64,000 nt of DNA, taken from the NCBI RefSeq assembly GCF_901709675.1, contig NC_051102.1, positions 3,021,912 through 3,085,911 of the forward strand, read 5' to 3'. Below the pieces are notes generated by a model. It was not told the DNA's origin and made no database searches. It saw nothing but the letters and a program-made list of their open reading frames with translations. The stretch comes from Syngnathus acus. Lineage: Eukaryota > Chordata > Actinopteri > Syngnathiformes > Syngnathidae. Positions 49,802 through 60,669 of this stretch are shown here, piece by piece (the first letter of the stretch is position 1; the number at the start of each line of letters is the position of its first letter). Both the position numbers and the translations under genes were made by a program.

Positions 49802-51108
49802 AGTATATATATATATATAAGTATATATATATAAAAGTATATATATATAAGTATATATATATAAAAGTATATATATATATATATATATAAAAGTATATAT
49901 ATATATATATATATATAAGTATATATATATATATATATAAGTATATATATATATATATATATATATAGTACATATATCTTTTACAGGGTTGCAGTTGTGG
50001 ACAGAGTGACTGATTTTCTGTTGTTTTTGGGAAAAGTAATGATAGCAGTAGGAGTTGGTAAGTCATGAATAATGGCGCCTGCAGCAATTCATTATTTATG
50101 TTTTATGTGGAGCATAACACAAACAGGCAATTTGTCCTCCCATCTGTGTTTCAGGTGTTTTAATGTTACTTTTCTTCACAAAGAAAATCACCCTTTTCCA
50201 GGAGGAAGTACCCTATCTCCATTACTACGAGGTTCCTCTCATGGTAGTTACAAGCAGACACATGCACAAATATACTTTATATAAAAGTAAAATGATAACA
50301 AAATAATTACTTTTGAAATCAGAGGGCAGTAAAAAAACATCAATTTACAGTTATTTAAAAATGAATACAATTTGCCCAGGTTTGGCCCTGCGCCAGACTT
50401 CTCCTTATCAAATTGTTTCTTTAACAAGCCAGTTTATGATGAAAATAAGTTGAAATATGTTTGCCACTTTTATTTTAGAGTTGCTTTGAGAGTGTAACTA
50501 ATAATATTTGTTTTAGTTATGAATGAAAACATGTTCAAGTATGCAACAGTATGCATTTGCTTTTTTCAAGGATGATGAACAATAATTTTTATTTTTTTTT
50601 CTGTATCAGACAACGATGGTGGGTGCCTACCTGATCGCTCATGGTTTCTTCAGTGTTTATGCCATGTGCGTCGACACATTTTTCCTTTGTTTCTGTAAGT
50701 AAATCACCTGTATATTTAAATATTCATTCATTCATCCATTGTTCCGGAGCCTGTCCATGGGCAACTATAATCAAGGAGCAGGCAGCCATTCTCCTGTTTA
50801 TAGTGTTCAAATAAGCTAACATAGATTACAATACAATACAATGCAACTTTATTTATATAGCGCATTTCACAACAGTTGCACCTGTAACACTAACAGCACT
50901 CTTTTGAAAGAAAAAAAAAAATAGCAGTTTCTACAAAAAACAAAGCAGTATATTAAAAACACAATTAATCTCGTCTCCATTCTCCCCTTTCCTTTTCATG
51001 AACTATTTAGGTGACGACTTGGAGAGGAATGATGGTAGCGCAGAAAAACCTTTCCGCATGTCACCTGAATTGCACAGGATTCTTGGAAAATCCTCCCGGT
51101 CATGTTGA
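42383..51108 (+). CDS. slc44a5: Choline transporter-like protein, SLC44A5-like
   Basis: Multipass plasma-membrane choline-transporter-like (CTL/SLC44) protein. I traced 22 exons: 42383-42461, 43300-43348, 43712-43785, 43896-43980, 44200-44284, 44478-44606, 44698-44758, 44883-45006, 45613-45696, 45834-45946, 46158-46289, 46911-47010, 47088-47180, 47748-47835, 48049-48317, 49251-49345, 49437-49540, 49637-49710, 49987-50057, 50155-50243, 50610-50694, 51011-51108; 2181 nt, 726 aa. Signatures: [79 protein letters not shown]-type text, [18 protein letters not shown], and DDLERNDGS near the end. The cysteine-rich loop and the CPTTQ(M/I)CVSKCP plus YWxxYRQFCK pattern fit SLC44A5 better than A2 or A4; A3, the human neighbour of F3, does not fit. 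The start has context ACCATGA. Intron 10 begins GC. Confidence 0.9.
44825..44881 (+). repeat. (TG)n tract at the slc44a5 exon 8 acceptor
   Basis: Interrupted TG repeat filling the last ~55 bases of the 124-bp intron 7 up to the CAG acceptor at 44880-44882. It stands where a polypyrimidine tract would normally be. Confidence 0.9.
46477..46806. mobile_element. hAT-like non-autonomous element with 8-bp TSD, slc44a5 intron 11
   Basis: Starts CACTGGTGTCAAACTC and ends GAGTTTGACACCCCTG, imperfect terminal inverted repeats. The 8-bp direct repeat CTCTAGGT flanks it exactly (46469-46476 and 46807-46814), the duplication length typical of hAT transposition. The interior is rich in GGCCCG motifs with no transposase. 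It is a better-preserved relative of 8405-8705. Confidence 0.9.
48318..49250 (+). other. slc44a5 intron 15 (0.9 kb)
   Basis: No exon. Contains a 25-base A run at about 48719-48743 and an (ATA)n tract at about 48822-48844, which together suggest an old retroelement tail. The long minus-strand frames over it are low-complexity artefacts. Confidence 0.55.
49726..49977. repeat. (TA)n-rich array filling slc44a5 intron 18
   Basis: Blocks of alternating TATATA separated by AAGTATA or AAAAGTATA spacers, about nine to ten blocks. It occupies nearly all of the 276-bp intron between 49711 and 49986. The minus-strand Tyr/Ile-rich frame here is an artefact. Confidence 0.93.
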
Positions 51109-54100
51109 ACCCAAACACTGCTGTGGGAACTGTGGGCGAAAAACAGACTTTTTGATATATGAATACATTTTCATGTTTCACTGTATTGCATTAAGCCCCA
51201 TTAGATGCGTGATACAGAAACCGATTGCCAAATTTTCCACACAAATAAATAGAGCTACTCTGCTTCTGACCAGTTACAAATGGAATTTGTAACACTCTTC
51301 AAATTATTTGTTATGTTCGATTTAAAATGAATTACATTGACTCTGTTTTGTAAAATTTTCCAAAATCAATTCTTTGGATTCCCGTTGAAATTATTTCAAA
51401 GCCAAATTTAACAAGCCCACTATGGTCTAGGCTTCTAAGGAGACAGCTTAGATTCAAATGGGCTCAATCTTATGGACCGGTGGGGAATTGTGGACAGGGT
51501 GGGCTGTACCTAAGTACAAGGATGATTCATATGGGGTAGTGGTTACAGGTATATAAAATAAAAAAAATAGCATTCTGATCAGTTGCTGACGACTCCATTC
51601 AAAAGCAAAATTCCTGACCTACATAATGAAGAAACATGCTAAAATGGTCTGAACTTACAATTGTAATTAGTGATCACAGCAAAAAACAGGAGGAAGACAA
51701 AGCTTCTTCTGTGACGCACTTTATTTGTTGAACTAATTAGGTGCTGCTCTCCAAAGGTTAACAACTAATTCCCAATTGGTTTCAGAGCCACACTTGTCTA
51801 TGTTGTAAACAAAGTGTGACGCCCACCACAGTAAAGATGTATGGCAGAGCTGCATGTGTGTAATTTGTTTTTGTTTATTAAATAAAGAATAAATACAAAA
51901 CTATTTTATTTATTTCTATTTTATAATTATTATTGTTGTTGTTTTTATTTTTATTATTAGGTTCTTTGAAAGTAGTTGCCATTGACCGAACAATTCTGTC
52001 GTTTGGAGGGAAAGTCACGATTTGGAATTTTTCACCTTTATTGGCTTCCTACAATTGGTAAAACGGGCAGGTTATCCATCCATCTATCCATCACTACACC
52101 CTGAACTAGTCATTCGCAAGCGCAAGGCACATCGAGAATCTATCGCACGCTGCCCGCACACACACATACACAAGGTAATTTATGCATAGCTTTTATTTTG
52201 AAGGTCCAGAAAGGATGTGTGTTTTTTTATTCGGTGGTCTTGTCGCTACGACTCTCACCGTAAATTATTGTCATTGTGTCCGACTGTCCGAGCATTTTGA
52301 CTTTTTATTCCCCTCGGGAATCTTGATATTCTGCAGGAAAAGAGGTGACTGTCCAGTGGGCCTCTGTACTGTCGTCCATTATTACAAGCCTGCTGCATGA
52401 TCGGAAGCAACGGTCGGAGGATGAGAGTGGGAGGACTGCAGTAATGATGCGTTTTGTTCTGGACTGCCTGAGGACATCGAACGCGAGGAACCCAAAGGAT
52501 GACCGGTACACATACGTTTGTTTCATACTATCGATGACCTGCTTGCAATATTCTATCGCATGACATGGCTTCTAAACTTAATTGGACTGAAAATCTTGAT
52601 GGGCAATTATGACTCTTTATTAATGCTGTGCACTTAAAGACGGTTTTTGAGATTTGGGCCAGTTCTCTGGTTGCCCAATTGTATGCAATAAAACCCCATT
52701 AAGGCAACTTGTTTTCATTAGGCCTAAAATTCTCTGCAAACTCATTCAAGAACTGTCAACCTTACTGTAGGAAATAAACAAGTCCAAGCATGATAAATTT
52801 CCAAATAAATGAAAATGCTTTTCATGCAACATTTCTCTCCATGCATCATACCACCACTTTAATGTGCTTATCCGGGGTCAGATTCTGGCATAGGTTTAGC
52901 CTTCCTTGTTTGTCCAACTCTTGAGGTTTTCCCAGGCCTCTTCATCCTCCCCAGTGTGTCCTGTGTCGTTCCCATGGCCTCCTCTTAGTCGCAACAAAAT
53001 ATGTACTACACATATAATATTGTATGTCACAATGAGGTTGAGTAGATCAGAATGTCAACAAAGAAATTAGGATTCAGTTAGTATTTTGGTCTGGAGTATG
53101 TCAGAAAATCAGGGGAAGGGTCATTGGGTCAATATTATCCCCAAGTAAAAGCAGCTGCTTCCAAATGTCCTATATAGATTAAACACAAAAATAATCACTT
53201 GTCAGTTTTACATAGAGCCTTGTATTCCAATTAGAATGAAATCAAATGATCAAATGCAATGAAAGTACTTATCACAGTCAAAATGTAATTTCATTTGGGT
53301 TCAAAGAGCTAGCATATTGCTTTTGCCTATTCTGCAGGAGTCTTAGATTAAAATTAATCATTTAATTCCATCCAGGATAAACATAATAAAAAGGTATAGA
53401 AGGAAAAGTAGAGTGGTGGAAAGTGCTTCATGTTAATATTGAAGTTTTCAACATTTGTTTTGCTATCTGAACATTGGCTAACACCCATGTACTAAATTTG
53501 TGACTTGTTTTGTTTGAAAGAGTGACATTCAGATCAATTTTCCATTCTAAATTGTGAAGCTCCGCCCATCGCTGGTTAAAACCAATTAAATCTAGTAATT
53601 TTTTTTAAATCTTAATAGCAATGTAAAAAAAAATCCTGATGCTACTGCTCTTGTTGGATAAGGTGCTTGTTGAATATTTCTATTGCACTGGTTAGCGTCC
53701 AGGGCACAGATTGCGGGTTCAATTCCGGCTCCGACCTTCCTTTGCGGAGTTTGCATGTTCTCCCCGTGCCTGTACGGTTTCCCCCGGGAACTCCGGTTTC
53801 CTCCCACATGCCAAAGACATTCATAGTAGGCCAATTGAGCGCTCCAAATTCCCAGTGCAAATGTTTGTTTTTTGTCTGTGTGCACTGCGATTGGCTCCAG
53901 CATGTCTGCGACCCTTGTGAGAAAAAGCGGTTCAGAAAATGGATGGATGGAGGTGACTGCTCCACATAGAATTGAAATTAAAATACTGATGAATTTTTGT
54001 TTGTTTGCAACCAGATAATATTCACCCTGTGGTAGTGTTTTCTGTGGCATTTTTATGAATGGCTCTGTTCCTAATGCTGAACACTGCAATAGCAAATAAT

Positions 54101-54381
54101 GGATGTAGGGGTGGGCTTTGGAGGGGGAGCCAATTGATGTGTGAAGAGAGAGGGACACAGAAGGAGATAGAAAGAATGAATTTAAATCAATAAGTTTCCT
54201 TTGCAATGTGGCTACGCCCACTCTACCAATATTCTGTCTGACTCACCCCCTTCATATTTTTCCCCGCCTCACATTGGTGCAGTGTGGCTTCTAGCTTCAA
54301 TGACCACAGACACGCACATGCACATACTGTCACGTTCACAGATGTAGCTCCGCCTCCTCTGCAGTGGAGCGACTGCGAGCA
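51109..54381. other. slc44a5 3' UTR and spacer
   Basis: AATAAA at 51244-51249, 136 bp after the stop, is a good poly(A) signal. Beyond it are AT-rich DNA, an antisense SINE scrap near 52070-52175 and a fuller SINE at 53645-53960. I looked here for EH-domain exons belonging to the downstream EPS15-like gene and found none. Confidence 0.55.
53645..53960 (+). mobile_element. tRNA-derived SINE
   Basis: A-box-like CTGGTTAGCGTCC and B-box-like GGGTTCAATTCC head, then the common fish SINE body (GGAGTTTGCATGTTCTCCCC, GGTTTCCTCCCACATGCC, CTGCGATTGGCTCCAGCA) and a tail ending GAAAATGGATGGATGG. The 209-residue minus-strand frame across it is antisense to this element. Confidence 0.85.
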
Positions 54382-57300
54382 ATGGAGGAGCCAGCAGTGC
54401 AGCAGGATAAATTAGACAGCTCATGGGAAGAAGGGCATGATGGAGGAAAGGCTAATTGGAAGAATGAATGTTCCCTTTCCTCACTCCTGAAACACTCTTG
54501 TCTTCTCTGCTGGTCGTCTCCCAGGGAAACTGACGTCGTGGAAACGGACGAAAGAGTCCTCAGCAAGTCAGCCGAGATCAGAGTAAGAAGACCGCAGCAC
54601 CTTGCGCTGGTGTGTGTGTGCGTGTTTTGTGTGTTTGTGCATGTTAATTTCTTATTCATTCATTTCATGATGCATATGATGCATGCCATCTCATTTTTGT
54701 TGCATCTGTCTGTACCATTTTGAAATTCAGGAATCACTTCATTTCCCCTGATGCTCTTGTGTCACGCATGCTATAATGTGACGTGGTAGTAAAATCAGTA
54801 AATCCAGCTATTGTAACATGGTAATAGGAAACTGCAAAATGAATGGAAGGTATTCCTGTAGATTACCTCATAAGTCTGTTGTTTGAATTTTAATATGTAA
54901 GGTGTATATTAATTTTGCAATAACATATCATTTAGGAAAGCACATAATCAATCATATTATTTTCTGTTAAAAGTGTCATGATGTTAAGCCAAACCTTGCT
55001 CACTCACTCCCAAATGCTCAATTTAAATTTTAGGTATTTTATTTTGGTTTACCTTTACCTCACCACTTTATCATTTCATATGATGTCAAACCTCCATGCC
55101 CACAATTTTTAAATGTGCATGTGTTTTTTGCATTTGTAGGAGCTTGAGAATGAGGTAACAGTGGAAAATCTGGAGCTGCAGGAGCAGCAGTTAGACCGCA
55201 AGGAGCTGGAGGAAACACTGGTCAAATTAGAAAATCACAAAGATAAGCTTATTCAGCAAATAAAAGCAACCAGACAGCTCTGCTATGAAGAAAGTCAACA
55301 GGTAACATTAATTATTGTACGGTACTAATCAAGTCGGCACTCCACCATTGTCCGACGATATGTGATGATAAAACACCTGACTGTCAATATTCGTATTTTC
55401 CAGATATTATCTCTGCAGGCCGAAGAGGTTAAGAGGGAGAGCCAAGTTGAGGAGTATGAGCGAGAGCTTGCCAGAGCCAGATGGAGATTGAGGAAGCTCA
55501 AAGAGGAGGTGAAACAGGCCAAGAGCAAGATGGAGGAGGCTGGGGAGAGGAACTATCCTCTCCAGGACTCGATTAGACAGTCCTATGAAGAAATCTTGCA
55601 GGTACAGGCAAAAGTGCATATTTGTTATGAACAATGTATCATGAAATAAGGATTTATTATTAGATGATATTGACAATATTTGATTGTTTTTCTATTTACC
55701 AGGAAAAGAAAAGGCTATTTTTTTTTTTACATATTTAATCTGGGTGGCACAGAGGTCGGCTGGTTAACGCGTTTGCCACACAGTGCAGACACAATGGCAA
55801 ATTTCTTACGAAATACAAATTTTTTTCATGGCTATTTTCAGCAAACCTCGCCTCCGCTGTAGTCACTCGTGTTCATAGTTAGACTTGAAGTGTGGTAAAT
55901 GTCTCAAAAAAAGTCTCAAAATTATTTAGAAAAAAAGCTCATTTACTGTAATGCACCAAATAATCGGAACAGCTGCATGTCAACTCAAGTTGCAGGAACA
56001 GCTGCTTTGAGAAACTGAGCGTGGGTTTCGTGGCAGGGGCGCTCACGAGTGGCTCCTCACTTTGTGATGTCACAATGTGAGAATCTGGTCGTTTTCATGG
56101 ATTGTATTTGTATTTGGAGCTATCAAAGAGACATTCCTGGAGTTTGTGTAGCTGTGTTTGTCAACACTTTTGTTTCTTTTGACTATTTAGTAACGTTGGT
56201 CAGCACCAAAAAAACAGTCACTGGTGTCATCCATGCAGGAAGAGCACACGCTATGTTCTGTGTCAGGTGGTGCAGTCACTCCAGAGAGCCAGCTTGAAGG
56301 CTCAACATCTCCTGCAGATACAACTGAGGATGAACCACTTCCAATCAGACCATGGGGAAGGAGCCAATCACTGCCTGCATATGCTGATCTAATAATGGTA
56401 AATCATTTTAAAGTCCGTTTTTGTCTGCCATGTTGATTTCCGAAATTGTATTTAAATGCCTCGTAACAAATGTCAGAGAATGGAGTGGGGTGGAACTGAA
56501 ATGTCCCACTCTACTTGCTCCCGTTGTTACTTCAACTGTGTAGCTATACAGTGATTTGCCGTTTTTGCCGATTCTTTTTTTTTTTGCAGTCTATTAATAT
56601 TTTTCTTTCGTGTTTAAACTGGTCTGGTGGTAATCATGTTTAGGTGTGGCAAGTGAGAATGAATTCATCTTTCAAAAACTATAATTAGCCACATTTACTT
56701 TCTCACAGCACTGTATGTAAATTTCCTTTGTGTTTATGTGTGACTAGGTAGCCAACGGCGCACCTTTCTGCAATAATTTGGCTGATACCAGAGAAGAGGT
56801 AGATGACAGTAGCAGCAGCTCACCAAAGGTTTGTTTAGTAAACACAAATGTCTTCCAGGGAATACTACCGTATTTCCCGCACTATAAGGCGCACCGGATT
56901 ATAAGGCGCACCTTCAATGAATGGCCCATTTTAAAACTTTGTCCATATATAAGGTGCACCGGACTATAAGGCGCACCTTCAATGAATGGCCCATTTGTAA
57001 ACTTTGTCCATATATAAGATATATACATTTGGCCCGCGGGCCGGACTTTGGACACGCCTGCTGTAGTGGCTCAATATCGGTCCATATATAAGGCGCATCT
57101 CATTATAAGGCGCACTGTCGGCTTTTGAGAAAATTTGAGGTTTTTAGGTGCGCCTTATAGTGCGGAAAATACGGTAATCATTGTCACGAGACTTTGTTAC
57201 AGTGCCTCCATATGTATTTATAGTAGCAATAATTAAATGTTCAAATATTATTTGCCGTTTGTTCTGTAGATGGACAGATCTAACCTGGAAGACGATCCAG

Positions 57301-60090
57301 ACGAGGGTGACATCAGTGAGGATCAAGGGGAAATAAAGGAACAGTCCATTCTAAAGAAATTGGACTTCTATCAAGCTGACCCATTTGCGCATTGTCATAT
57401 AGGCCGTATGTGTCACATGATTTGTGATTTGAAACATTTAGTTTTATTACGTAGTTTCGTTTTTCAGCGGAAAGGTTACTTTTTAACCCTGTTTTATTTT
57501 GTTAGATAACCAGACTTCATCATATTTGTTTTCTGTTTCTGCTCTATTTGCAGATGACCTATTTAACGAAGACCTCTTCCCGAAAACAGACTCATCAGGT
57601 CAGATTTAATAATCAAGTCAATAGACTTTTAGAAATAGAACATTATATGATATTCTAATTCTGATATTGTCTGTTTTTTTTAGATGGATTTACATCCGAT
57701 CCTTTCAAAGGCAGTGACCCCTTTGCAGCGGACATTTTGTTTCCAGAAGCCAACGTTGGTTGTGATGACGGAGAAGTAATTCTTTGTGATGAGGCCGACA
57801 CTAGTCTATCTTGTGCTGAAAATAAAGCTTCAACGGGAACACAGTGTTTTGAGTGCGAGTTTCCTGATGAAGATAGTGACATTGAGATCAGCTATAGTCA
57901 AGAGGATCTTGACACCATCCCTGGGACAAATGATAACCATGGATTTAAACCAATCCAGAGTTCATCTGAGGAACTCGGCCCAGAACCCATACGAGGCTGG
58001 CATACCCAGGGTCAGTTTTCTGTAGAATCTGATCCCAATGGGTATGAACTGGACCTCAGTGCTGTCTCCCCACCCTCTGACATCGAAGAACACAGCCTTG
58101 GATCTCTGGCTGGAGAGTTTACCAAGGAGAAAACAGCAAAAGTGGAGGAAGGTAATTTTTGGGGAAAAATATTCATAACCTTTGAACTTCAAGTCTTTTA
58201 TAACTTTTACATTTTTTCACACTACAACCACAAATATAAAACTATTTTATTCAGATTTTATGTGATAGAGCAACAAATAGTGGCGCATCATTGTGAGTTG
58301 GAAAGAAAATAATACGAGGTTTTGCAATTGTTTTTATAAAAATATTCAACACCCCCAAAGTTAATTTGTGGTAGAAAAATGCATTATCTGTGAACCGTCT
58401 CAATGTGTAATTGGCATGACAGCAGTTGCATGTTCCCTGAATCCTAAAAAGCATTTGTATATTTTTCCAGTGATGGTTTCATAAATTGGAAAGCAAACCT
58501 GATTTCTTTGTTTTGTTTCAGCTATCATTGTCCCTGAGCTTGGTGATCCAGCATCATTGGTGTCAAACAGAACAAGCACGAAAGACAGCACTCAGCATCT
58601 TGATAGTGATGGAGAAGTACCAGATTGGCTGAATGACATCAAAAAGAAACCAGAAGACCCTTCAACATCTCCAAACTCTGTCGACTCTCATAAAGGCTAC
58701 ACTGAACACGAGTCCCAACAGGCCAACCTGAGTTTTGACTGTGAATTAACAAGTCAGTCTTCTTTTGATCCATATGGCTTCAAACTCAGTCCAGAACATT
58801 CTAGTCTCACCCTCTTGGACCCCGATGAAGCTGAGCTGAGCCCAGCACCCAGTGATCAAGATCTGGATTTTGACCCAGAACACGCTTCTTCTCAACCAGA
58901 CCCATTGTGTTTTTATTCCTATGAGTATGAAATCCCTTCTTCTCAAATGTTACAGGACTCTGATCCCTATGGCTTTAAGCTCAGCCTTGAAAAAGAGAAT
59001 GAGGAGGTGCCCGAACCTTGTTGCGATGATAATATGGAAAACATGGCCATTGGTGAATTTCACAATAAGGACAACGAAGAATCCTTTCACTATAGCAATC
59101 AAGAAGTACTAGAACCTCTTCCTCATGAAAACCAAGAAGTGCTTGATCCTTGTAGCAACAATAACCAAGAACTGCCCGATGTTTTTAAAAGCCGAAACCA
59201 AGAAGTGATGGAAGTATCATCTCTGGCCAGCAGTGAAATTGTAAAGTTAGTCAGCAAAGAAAATCAAGAATTCACAAATCTTTGTAGTCCTGAAAACCAA
59301 GAAGTGGTTGAACACGATTACTTCATAAGTGACAAGGAAGTTGAAGAGCATAAAAATGATAACCAAGAAGTGCTGGAATTTTGTAGCCAAGCTAATCCAG
59401 AGCAACTTGATTTCTCCTGTACTGAGAATCAGGAAGTGTTGGATTTAGACAGCTATGGCAATCAAGAAGTAGTTGAAAATCAGGAAGAGCCAGCTTTAGA
59501 TCGCCATGAAAACCAAGGAACAATGAATCTCGATAATAACGAATATGAGAAATTGCTCGATTTGGATGGTCATAATAACCAGGAAGTGTTGGACTTGGTA
59601 AGAGATGAGCCAAGCCCTGAAACCAACAACAATCGGTCCGTCCTCAAACCTGAGTTGAGTAACAGCTCCGACAGTGATGTGGCACCAGAAGAATTACAAC
59701 CCAGTAATATCAGTGTTGGAGACGCCCTCATGGACTGCAGCATTATGTCCACCAACCAGACTTGCATATCTCATGATCCTTCTAGTCACAACATGTTAGA
59801 GGGTGATCTTGGTTCTGTGTTCAGGGCTGGTGGATACATTGGTTGTCCTGATGTAGCTGATGATCTAGAACCTATGTCCCACAGACAAGTTTACAGTGTA
59901 GCAGAGCCAGTACGGCCAGTCAGACCAGTAAGACCTCCCCGACCTTCACTCAGGGTAAGTTCCTGCATAATATTTATCAAATGCTGCACGCTAATTTGTA
60001 TTGTTATTCATGTATCATGTTGTGAACCAATATGTGTTTTAGGCAAAGGAGAAAGCTGAGTCCCCAACTCAGGGAATCGACCTGAAATGA
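54382..60090 (+). CDS. Acidic coiled-coil/DPF protein related to EPS15, without EH domains
   Basis: I cannot name this gene. Ten exons keep one frame: 54382-54582, 55140-55301, 55404-55601, 56239-56397, 56748-56828, 57270-57405, 57554-57598, 57684-58151, 58522-59954, 60043-60090; 976 aa. Residues 68-187 are a strong coiled coil whose spacing (KDKL, RQLCYEESQQILSLQ, ES...ERELARAR, ending EEILQ) follows the EPS15 coiled coil as I remember it. DPF motifs, which bind the AP-2 appendage in endocytic proteins, occur at 304-306, 333-335 and 339-341. The rest is acidic and Ser-rich, with two DPYGFKLS blocks, an 11-residue repeat array at 676-846, and a tail VRPVRPPRPSLR then AKEKAESPTQGIDLK. No EH domain or UIM is present. 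An endocytic adaptor role is inference. Exon 1 is the least certain. Confidence 0.8.
55738..55795 (+). mobile_element. SINE head fragment in an intron
   Basis: GGGTGGCACAGAGG followed by GGCTGGTTAACGCGTTTGCC and ACACAGTGCAGAC is the 5' tRNA-like end of the same type of SINE as at 53645, cut off before the B box. It lies between exons 3 and 4 of the EPS15-like gene. Confidence 0.6.
56866..57176. mobile_element. Inverted-repeat DNA element with nested repeat, 311 bp
   Basis: Ends TACCGTATTTCCCGCACTAT (56866) and ATAGTGCGGAAAATACGGTA (to 57176) are complementary with one difference. Inside, a ~62-bp unit containing AAGGCGCACCTTCAATGAAT is duplicated in tandem. A separate scrap, GGCCCGCGGGCCGGACTTTG near 57033-57052, looks like the end of a hAT-like element. 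It sits in intron 5 of the EPS15-like gene. Confidence 0.82.
59097..59609 (+). repeat. Coding 33-bp repeat: 11-residue units, consensus NQEVLDLxxxE
   Basis: Within exon 9 of the EPS15-like gene, fifteen 11-residue units plus one 6-residue unit run without gaps: NQEVLEPLPHE, NQEVLDPCSNN, NQELPDVFKSR, NQEVMEVSSLA and so on to NQEVLDLVRDE. Some units have drifted (SSEIVKLVSKE, YEKLLDLDGHN). The only break in phase is the short NQEVVE unit. Confidence 0.9.
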
Positions 60091-60585
60091 TCCATCAATA
60101 ATCAACAATGGTATTCACATCCCCACAGTGAGGGAATAATTCAGACAGGAGTGAACTAAGAAGATGAACATTTTTCTAAAGGGGAATTGACAAAGGGATG
60201 CAGCAGTACTGTAGACTCATGTCTGTTTTTATGTTTAGCAGTTAAACTGAAATAAGAAGCAGAAGGGGCCTGTTTCAACAGGACCAGCTTGCAAAGAGGC
60301 CTGACAACATACAGTATGTCTCAATTTATTAGTACGTTACTGTTAGTAATTTATGTGGATCTTTTTTTGGGGGGAACTGTTTTCAGCCAACTGTGAAGTT
60401 AATATCTCTTTTCATACAGTATCTTCTGGCAGCATACATTTTGTTTTTTTATGTCCAAGACAAGGCTAATTGGTCCAACATAAAAATAATTTCCAATATT
60501 TGAATTAATCTTGAGCTTGTATAAGTGGAATTGTTTCAAGATCAGATGTATATAGTAGTGTGGATTTTATCCTCTGTAGCAATTG

Positions 60586-60669
<84 letters not shown>

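Noticed and set aside
49707-50087. Minus-strand Tyr/Ile-rich frame of 126 residues
   Set aside because: Translation of the TA-repeat intron of slc44a5.
42383-51108. Assignment of the SLC44 gene to SLC44A3 because F3 is its human neighbour
   Set aside because: The protein text is far from SLC44A3 and matches the A2/A4/A5 group, with details closest to A5.
53685-53730. tRNA-like A and B boxes as a possible tRNA gene
   Set aside because: No full cloverleaf, and the text continues straight into a SINE body and GGATGG tail.
53592-54221. 209-residue minus-strand open frame
   Set aside because: Most of it is antisense to a tRNA-derived SINE with recognisable A/B boxes and tail; no known domain.
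59097-59609. Possible CRISPR-like direct repeat array
   Set aside because: The 33-bp period is contiguous coding sequence in frame, with no spacers.
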